Shown here piece by piece: positions 6,989 to 11,782 of a stretch of 11,782 nucleotides of DNA. Source of the stretch: an uncultured Flavobacteriaceae bacterium (GTDB lineage: Bacteria; Bacteroidota; Bacteroidia; Flavobacteriales; Flavobacteriaceae); the NCBI GenBank assembly GCA_938018045.1, contig CALIIP010000148.1, positions 1 to 11,782 on the forward strand, written 5' to 3'. The position numbers were made by a program, and so were the translations under genes. The notes beneath the pieces were generated by a model that saw nothing but the letters and a program-made list of their open reading frames with translations, ran no database searches and was not told the DNA's origin. Numbering within the stretch: position 1 is the stretch's first letter; each line of letters opens with the position of its first letter.

Positions 6989-9900
6989 TTATCTAATTAA
7001 TTCTATAAAGTTAGTTTGTGGTTTTGTAATACCATCATTAAAATCTAATGTGTAAAAATAAACACCTTCTGGAACAGGTTTATTTTTATAAGTTCCGTCC
7101 CACCATTCTGGACTTAAGTTTCCTTTGTTACTGTAGTTATGAACTTCACTTCCCCAACGATCAAAAATTATCAGCGTAAAATCAGGAAAGTCTTGCATTC
7201 CAGAGATTGCAAAAGTGTCGCTTGTTCCATCATCATTTGGAGAAAATAGATTAGGAATATCGTTATCTTTAATAGTTCCAATTCCTTCAATTATTGGTGA
7301 TGGGTTTGCAATATTTGCTGATGTAACAGTTGCTATTAAAGACATTGTTTCTGTATCTTCATTTAAATTATCATCAATAGTAAAAACGTCTAGAGAAATA
7401 GATTCTGTTAATGGAGGGATAACAACTGTTGTAGTTAAACTAGTATAATCATTTGGTGAAACTGCAGTAATATTATCAGTATTTATATCAAAGTTTATTG
7501 CTGCATAGTTTTGCATAGGTAAATCTGTGTCACCATCAATCATATTAAGTGTAAAAATCAATGTGTTTCCTTCTACAACAATAGGATTATTGATAATAAT
7601 AGTTGGATCAGGATTTAAATCTAAAATAGTTCCAGTTTTATCTAAATCTTGAAGTCCTACATTATTACTTGTAACTTGGCCAACAACAGCAAGAGGTTCC
7701 TCGTCAGGTTCGTTAAGATCATCAATATTGGTTGTTATATTAAATGCTATTTGTGTATTTACATTTGCTGGATCAGTAGTCCCATCAATTGTAAGTATAT
7801 TTATATAAGATGAATAATCTTCAGGACTTATTGCAATCATATCTGATGTTCTAACAGATATGTTAACAGGTGTTGAACTTGGATGACTCATTACTATCGT
7901 ATGAACTAAATCAATCCCTTCATCTTCACGACTATCATTCATTGTTATTGTTGGAGGAAGTTCATTATCTATAATTGTACCGATTCCTTCAGCAGTTGTA
8001 TTTATAGTATTGTTTGATGTGATTGTTCCGTTGAGCGTTAATAATTCGTCGAGTTCATAAATGATATCATCTAATGTGTTAACTGTTAGTGTAGCTGTTG
8101 TAGTAAATGGTGGAATAATAATTTGAGTTGTTAATACTTGATTGTAATCAAATGGTGCAATAGCAATATCATATAGTGTTGCAGTACTTGTCCCATCAGA
8201 AGTGAAAAGATCAATTATTACTGGAGTTGCACTTGGAACTAAAATTGTATTATCATTCATTGTGGTTAGAGAAATTGTAAAGATTAAATCTCCTCCTTCT
8301 ATTACTGAGACATTATCAATATGTACAAGAATCGCTATTATCTCTCTCCAATCTCTTTCTGATGTGTCTGTATTATCAACATTTGGAAAACTTGTTGGTA
8401 CTTGACTATTAGTTGGATTTGTTTGTGAGTCATTATTGTCATATGCATCATCTAAACCATCATTATCTGCATCATTATTAGATGCTATTGTTTCAGGTGT
8501 ACCATCATTATTAAAATCCCAACCTTCAATAAAATCATCTCTCACATCATCATCGGAGTTTGTGTCGACGTAGTCAAATATAGTATCACCATCAGTATCA
8601 ACTGGAGTAATTCCGTTAGTATATGCTGTGTCTATTCCGTTTGAATCAATTGTTCCGTCTGGAGCAATATAATTATCAGTTGGTTGGCCTTCAATATTAT
8701 CTACAATTCCGTCTGCATCAGAATCTATATCTAAGTAATTATCGTTTCCAATAGTATCTGTATTTGGAATTGTATAATTAATAACGGCTGTAAATAAATC
8801 ATTGTTTTCAACAGTATTATCTAAACCATTATTCCCTACAATATTGTCTGTAAGGCCATTATTGTCAGTGTCTAAATTTGTATTTCCAGCTTCAACTATA
8901 TCAAGGATTCCGTCATTATCACTATCTAAATCAAAATGATTTGGAATACCATCAAAATCAAAATCAAAAAGATCTACAATTCCATCATTGTTAGCGTCAG
9001 AACCAAAATTAAGGTCTCTATAATTTGGAATAAGATCATTGTCATCATCACCTAAAGGGTTTAAGCCGCCAAATTCTATAATGTCAGGAATCGTATCATT
9101 ATCATCATCAATATCATCAATATTACTAATTCCATCATTATCACTATCTGTAAAAGTTGAAACAGGAACAATACCTTCCGAAGAAATAGTATCGTTTAGT
9201 GGGTCACTACCTGTAAAAGTTGCAGTATTAAGCCCAATACAATCTTCATTAAAAATTGCTGTAAATTCAACTACTATATTTTGATCTGGTTCTAAAATAC
9301 CAGAAGTGCCATTAAAAAGGTTAATGTCTGTTGTACCATTATACGAAGTGTTTAAAATAGGATTACTAACAGCAGTAGAACTAACAATATTGAGATTACT
9401 TACAGAAAGTATATTTCCGCTACAAATATTGTTTAGGTTGTCTTGTATTTGCAAATTCCCTATTTGTACAGCAGTACTTGTATTTGTTATTTCTAATTGA
9501 AAGGTAACTTGTTCATGCTCTAAAATTCCATTAGGTTCAGGTTCAGTTGCGGTAATAGTTTTTAATGTAGTTAATGAAGAATCAAACAAAAACCTCATAA
9601 ACAATGACGAGCAATTACATTGATCTATTGATGTTGGGACTGATGCTGCACTTGCTAATGAATAATACCTATCTAAATGGTCACCAAGTCCATCACTCCA
9701 AGTAACAAAAGAAAAAGTTCGCCTTTGATTTGGAGTGTCTTCATTATAACCATCAAGAGCCCCTTGAGTCATGCTTAAACTAAGTTGTGAAAAGAAGTTT
9801 CTACTTTGAGAAGAAATCACACCAACTATATAAAAAATTTCAAAAACAATGGTTTCTCCTGCACCTAAAGATTGATTAGGCATCAGTATTTTTGTATTAG

Positions 9901-11053
9901 TATCACCATCATAAGAAGTATCAATCGTTACTGGATTTCCAGCTGTTTGTGTTATTACGATACTAGTGAAAACAACTCCGTTATTTAGAAAGTTACCTAA
10001 ACCCATATTATAATTTACACCATTTGCTGTTACAGAGCCTTCATTTGTAATTACGATTGTATTTGTATAATCATAAGTACCGTCAAAATTTACTAAAGGG
10101 TCAGGATTTGGGATAAACAATCCTGCGGCTACTAAAGTTTCTGTAGTATGAAAATCTGAAATTAAAAGGTTGTTTACTTCATTTCCATTAGATGAAGTTA
10201 CATTAATAGTGTTTTCAAAATCAATTCCTGAACCTGAAGGTGTTGGGTTTGGTCTCCCGTTACAGAAAGGATCAACGGTTACACAAAAAGAAATTGTTAT
10301 TGACTGTCTTGGGTATAAAATATTTGTTGCTATATCACTTGCATTAAAAAAAGTAGATGAGGTTAAATTTTCAAAATTTGGGTTTAAAGAATTTATATCC
10401 CAATCTTGTGGATAAGGAGTTCCTGTTATATCATTTGTAAGACTAGTCTGTATAGATATTTGATCAATTAGAGTTGCACATCCATTACCAAACGTGTTTT
10501 GCAAATTATCAGTTAAATTAATATTTGAAATCAAACTTGCAGGATTATAATTTACAGCATTACTATTATTTGATATTCTTATGCTATACTGCACATTATA
10601 CTCTCCATCAGGAGTGTATCCTTGATTACACGTTGAATGATTTGAAATATTTATTAGATCTGTAGGTTCACTTATCGTTAAAATTAATGTTGTTGTACTA
10701 AGGTCAATTCCATCAGAAACTTCGTAAGTAATTGTTGGAAATACTCCCATAAAAGTTGGTGATGGTACAAAAACGTAACTACCATCTGCATTTATAGTAA
10801 TTGAACCTTCTGGTAGAATAGCAGTTTCTCCAACTAAATAAATGGTGCCATTAATTGTGAATTGTGTGATAAATATTGTGTCACCATCAGCATCTACATC
10901 ATTTACTAAAATTCCTGGTGCAACTACTGTTAAAGGTGTATTTATGGCAGTAGTATTAACATCATTTGTTAATGTTGGCGGAGTGTTTTGAGCAAAAACA
11001 TTTTGCGCAAAAAAGAAAAGAATAAATAAACAAAAAGGGTTGATTTTGGTCAT
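6989..11053 (-). CDS. Giant secreted multidomain adhesin-like protein with gliding-motility-associated C-terminal domain
   Basis: This 1354-residue protein is probably exported by the Sec system and then the T9SS to the cell surface or medium. Domains in order: signal peptide 1-22; cadherin/Ig-like domain about 24-128 (NDVDADGD, TINADGSYVFVPSPTFMG); DUF11-like region about 135-300; a less clear stretch 300-490; another DUF11-like domain about 494-633; Asp-rich TSP3-like array 634-880; three Calx-beta-like domains 908-1032, 1033-1147 and 1150-1265; and a CHU_C/type B C-terminal domain 1267-1354 (NLFSPNDDG, IFDRWGSEV, WWDGTYKNKPVPEGVYFY). All eight non-leader cysteines fall between residues 142 and 605. 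The Asp-rich and Calx-beta parts suggest calcium-stiffened stalk segments. No enzyme domain was seen, so adhesion, gliding or surface-matrix roles are inferred. ATG at 11053 gives a complete signal peptide. The PorP/SprF gene follows with no gap. Confidence 0.9.
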   Translation of the reverse strand: MTKINPFCLFILFFFAQNVFAQNTPPTLTNDVNTTAINTPLTVVAPGILVNDVDADGDTIFITQFTINGTIYLVGETAILPEGSITINADGSYVFVPSPTFMGVFPTITYEVSDGIDLSTTTLILTISEPTDLINISNHSTCNQGYTPDGEYNVQYSIRISNNSNAVNYNPASLISNINLTDNLQNTFGNGCATLIDQISIQTSLTNDITGTPYPQDWDINSLNPNFENLTSSTFFNASDIATNILYPRQSITISFCVTVDPFCNGRPNPTPSGSGIDFENTINVTSSNGNEVNNLLISDFHTTETLVAAGLFIPNPDPLVNFDGTYDYTNTIVITNEGSVTANGVNYNMGLGNFLNNGVVFTSIVITQTAGNPVTIDTSYDGDTNTKILMPNQSLGAGETIVFEIFYIVGVISSQSRNFFSQLSLSMTQGALDGYNEDTPNQRRTFSFVTWSDGLGDHLDRYYSLASAASVPTSIDQCNCSSLFMRFLFDSSLTTLKTITATEPEPNGILEHEQVTFQLEITNTSTAVQIGNLQIQDNLNNICSGNILSVSNLNIVSSTAVSNPILNTSYNGTTDINLFNGTSGILEPDQNIVVEFTAIFNEDCIGLNTATFTGSDPLNDTISSEGIVPVSTFTDSDNDGISNIDDIDDDNDTIPDIIEFGGLNPLGDDDNDLIPNYRDLNFGSDANNDGIVDLFDFDFDGIPNHFDLDSDNDGILDIVEAGNTNLDTDNNGLTDNIVGNNGLDNTVENNDLFTAVINYTIPNTDTIGNDNYLDIDSDADGIVDNIEGQPTDNYIAPDGTIDSNGIDTAYTNGITPVDTDGDTIFDYVDTNSDDDVRDDFIEGWDFNNDGTPETIASNNDADNDGLDDAYDNNDSQTNPTNSQVPTSFPNVDNTDTSERDWREIIAILVHIDNVSVIEGGDLIFTISLTTMNDNTILVPSATPVIIDLFTSDGTSTATLYDIAIAPFDYNQVLTTQIIIPPFTTTATLTVNTLDDIIYELDELLTLNGTITSNNTINTTAEGIGTIIDNELPPTITMNDSREDEGIDLVHTIVMSHPSSTPVNISVRTSDMIAISPEDYSSYINILTIDGTTDPANVNTQIAFNITTNIDDLNEPDEEPLAVVGQVTSNNVGLQDLDKTGTILDLNPDPTIIINNPIVVEGNTLIFTLNMIDGDTDLPMQNYAAINFDINTDNITAVSPNDYTSLTTTVVIPPLTESISLDVFTIDDNLNEDTETMSLIATVTSANIANPSPIIEGIGTIKDNDIPNLFSPNDDGTSDTFAISGMQDFPDFTLIIFDRWGSEVHNYSNKGNLSPEWWDGTYKNKPVPEGVYFYTLDFNDGITKPQTNFIELIR
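6992..7255 (-). other. CHU_C / type B T9SS C-terminal domain coding segment
   Basis: Residues 1267-1354 of the giant protein show the conserved order FSPNDDGxxDTF, IFDRWGxEV, WDGTYKxxPVPEGVYFY and a short C-terminal FIELIR. This is the gliding motility-associated C-terminal domain (TIGR04131/PF13585 type). In studied flavobacteria, type B domains direct secretion with help from a cognate SprF-like protein, unlike type A domains. Confidence 0.9.
7259..8332 (-). repeat. Three tandem Calx-beta-like domains
   Basis: Three protein repeats of about 115-125 residues share an opening VxEGxxLxFT pattern (VSVIEGGDLIFTISL at 915; degenerate DEGIDLVHTIVM near 1044; PIVVEGNTLIFTLNM at 1157). They also share a mid-domain DD-x-x-x-E acidic pattern (LDDIIYELDE, IDDLNEPDEE, IDDNLNEDTE) and a closing GT-I-x-D strand (EGIGTIIDNELPP, KTGTILDLNPDP, EGIGTIKDNDIP). 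The acidic positions are where Calx-beta domains bind calcium. The copies are divergent at DNA level, so recent duplication is not indicated. Confidence 0.75.
8414..9154 (-). repeat. Asp-rich TSP3-like calcium-binding array
   Basis: Residues 634-880 contain about ten imperfect DxDxDG-type motifs, such as DSDNDGISNIDD (636), DDDNDLIPNYRD (669), DANNDGIVDLFD (686), DLDSDNDGILDI (708), DIDSDADGIVDN (775) and DADNDGLDDAYD (861). This matches thrombospondin type 3-like repeats, which wrap calcium ions and form a stiff spacer. The DNA shows matching imperfect repeats of a CCATCATTATC type on the plus strand. Spacing is irregular, with longer inserts after residues 737 and 786. Confidence 0.82.
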
Positions 11054-11070
11054 AATATTTTAAATATTAT
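11052..11070. repeat. Perfect AT-only palindrome overlapping the giant gene's start codon
   Basis: ATAATATTT (11052-11060) and AAATATTAT (11062-11070) are exact 9-bp complements around a single T. The inner arm covers two bases of the ATG (11053-11051) of the giant adhesin gene. It could be an operator-like site or an RNA hairpin that hides the start codon. In DNA this AT-rich, a chance palindrome is possible. Confidence 0.5.
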
Positions 11071-11103
11071 TAAATCCCCATAATTTAATTATTCTTACAA
11101 CGT

Positions 11104-11125
11104 AAAAAAAGCTATAAAATTATAG
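11104..11125 (-). terminator. Weak rho-independent-like terminator after the EEP gene
   Basis: Read on the minus strand, CTATAATTTTATAG (11125-11112) is an inverted repeat that is immediately followed by C and seven T (11110-11104). It lies about 80 nt beyond the stop of the endonuclease/exonuclease/phosphatase gene and about 50 nt before the giant gene. The order hairpin then T-run fits a terminator, but the stem is short and almost only A-T pairs, so efficiency would be low. Confidence 0.3.
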
Positions 11126-11203
11126 TCTAGTTTAAGTTGATATTATTGTTTTGGGGGAAATATTTTTTTCTTAAAATTTATTGTTTATAATTTTGCTAAT
11201 GTA

Positions 11204-11782
11204 TCAATTAATTTTTAAACGAGCCATAATTGGAAAATGATCTGAATATTTTATGCTATATGTTTTAAAATTATTAACTTCTATCTTTGCGTCTGATAGT
11301 ATAAAATCAATTCGAGCAGGAAAAAAATAATCATAAGATTTCCCAAAACCTTTTCCTGCTTCAACAAAAGTATCATTTTTATTTCCTTTTAACTTGTGAT
11401 AAGCCCATGAAAAAGCAGTATTGTTAAAATCACCACAAATTATAGTTTTATAATTACTTGTTTTTTCGTGTGCAACTAATTTTTCTGCTTGTTCTGCTTG
11501 AAGTTTAAACGTTGTTTGCATGCGTTTCAGTAGTTTCTCAGAGTCTTTTTCCCCAAAATTCTCCTTGTCTAACTGAATTTTTTGAGATTCTAGATGCACA
11601 TTATATACTCTAATAGTATCTTTATTTTTAACAAGATCCACAAAAATTGCGTTATTGGCAACGCTATTAAAATCTAAAGAGCCAGAATTTATAATTTCAT
11701 ATTTTGAGTAAATTGCTTGTCCGAAATAGGAAACACTTTTGTTTGGGTTGTTATTTACGAACTTATACTTATAATCAAAATT
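11204..11782 (-). CDS. Endonuclease/exonuclease/phosphatase (EEP) family protein, C-terminal part
   Basis: The frame is open to the right edge, so the gene is partial at its 5' end; 192 residues are visible. EEP enzymes are metal-dependent phosphodiesterases or phosphatases acting on DNA, RNA, phosphoinositides or sphingomyelin. Numbering from the first visible residue, the fragment shows VYNVHLES (59-66, Asn61 and His63), IICGDFNNTAFSWAY (114-128, Asp118 and Asn120), ARIDFILSD (156-164, Asp159) and YSDHFPIMA (179-187, Asp181-His182), which are the conserved metal and catalytic motifs. The GDFNNTAFSWAY variant and an insert of about 45 residues rich in Lys, Glu and Gln (66-110) are typical of a Bacteroidetes subgroup, often membrane-anchored by N-terminal helices; that part is not visible here. 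A start at an internal ATG (11641) is unlikely, because conserved-looking sequence continues upstream of it. The substrate is unknown. Confidence 0.87.
   Translation of the reverse strand, partial: NFDYKYKFVNNNPNKSVSYFGQAIYSKYEIINSGSLDFNSVANNAIFVDLVKNKDTIRVYNVHLESQKIQLDKENFGEKDSEKLLKRMQTTFKLQAEQAEKLVAHEKTSNYKTIICGDFNNTAFSWAYHKLKGNKNDTFVEAGKGFGKSYDYFFPARIDFILSDAKIEVNNFKTYSIKYSDHFPIMARLKIN

Noticed and set aside
8414..9154. Short repeated CCATCATTATC-like units, considered as a possible CRISPR or satellite
   Set aside because: Spacing is irregular and in frame with Asp/Asn-rich TSP3 motifs. The repeats are explained by the protein sequence, and there are no fixed-length spacers.
7215..10415. 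Several plus-strand open frames of 64-81 residues antisense to the giant adhesin (for example 8202-8405, 9039-9284 and 10170-10415)
   Set aside because: These are shadows produced by the biased Asp/Asn/Thr/Ile-rich composition of the minus-strand gene. Their products are Ser/Ile/Val-rich and lack family motifs or start signals.
11098..11104. TACGTTG on the minus strand as a -7 promoter element for the adhesin gene
   Set aside because: It matches TAnnTTTG only partly, and no TTTG-like -33 element is found at the required distance, so no promoter is called.

Overview
The window looks like chromosomal DNA from a member of the Bacteroidetes, most likely Flavobacteriaceae. The DNA is AT-rich. It holds a secreted giant protein ending in a gliding-motility-associated (type B) C-terminal domain next to a PorP/SprF-family protein, a pairing known from the type IX secretion system (T9SS). 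Shine-Dalgarno sites are weak or absent, and a TAnnTTTG-type promoter element can be seen. No tRNA, rRNA, CRISPR array, insertion sequence or phage gene was found. The longest stretch without a gene is 150 bases.

Left block (1-2297, minus strand): mtaB, a tRNA methylthiotransferase, is followed after 14 nt by a small alpha/beta hydrolase with a TTG start, and then by the N-terminal part of a probable lytic murein transglycosylase cut by the window edge. A probable promoter for mtaB lies at 2317-2348 and reaches into the divergent gene.

Middle block (2336-6071, plus strand): four closely spaced genes form a probable operon with gaps of 17, 14 and 3 nt. They are a GNAT acetyltransferase, an ABC ATPase with an extra N-terminal module and an altered switch residue, an eight-helix membrane protein with a periplasmic domain of about 275 residues, and a small ABM-fold protein. 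The ATPase and membrane protein probably form one transporter or a mechanotransmission-type machine whose substrate cannot be read from the sequence. This is the best candidate here for a poorly described system.

Right block (6050-11053, minus strand): a 1354-residue secreted multidomain protein is followed with no intergenic base by a PorP/SprF-family outer-membrane protein. The large protein has a signal peptide, a cadherin/Ig-like domain, DUF11-like domains, an Asp-rich TSP3-like array, three Calx-beta-like domains and a CHU_C C-terminal domain. By analogy with SprB/SprF, the PorP/SprF protein should help secrete or anchor the large one. The 3' end of the PorP/SprF gene overlaps the 3' end of the ABM gene by 22 bp on opposite strands.

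Right edge (11204-11782, minus strand): the C-terminal 192 residues of an endonuclease/exonuclease/phosphatase-family protein. The 150-nt gap between it and the giant gene holds a weak terminator-like hairpin and a perfect AT-only palindrome that covers part of the giant gene's start codon.
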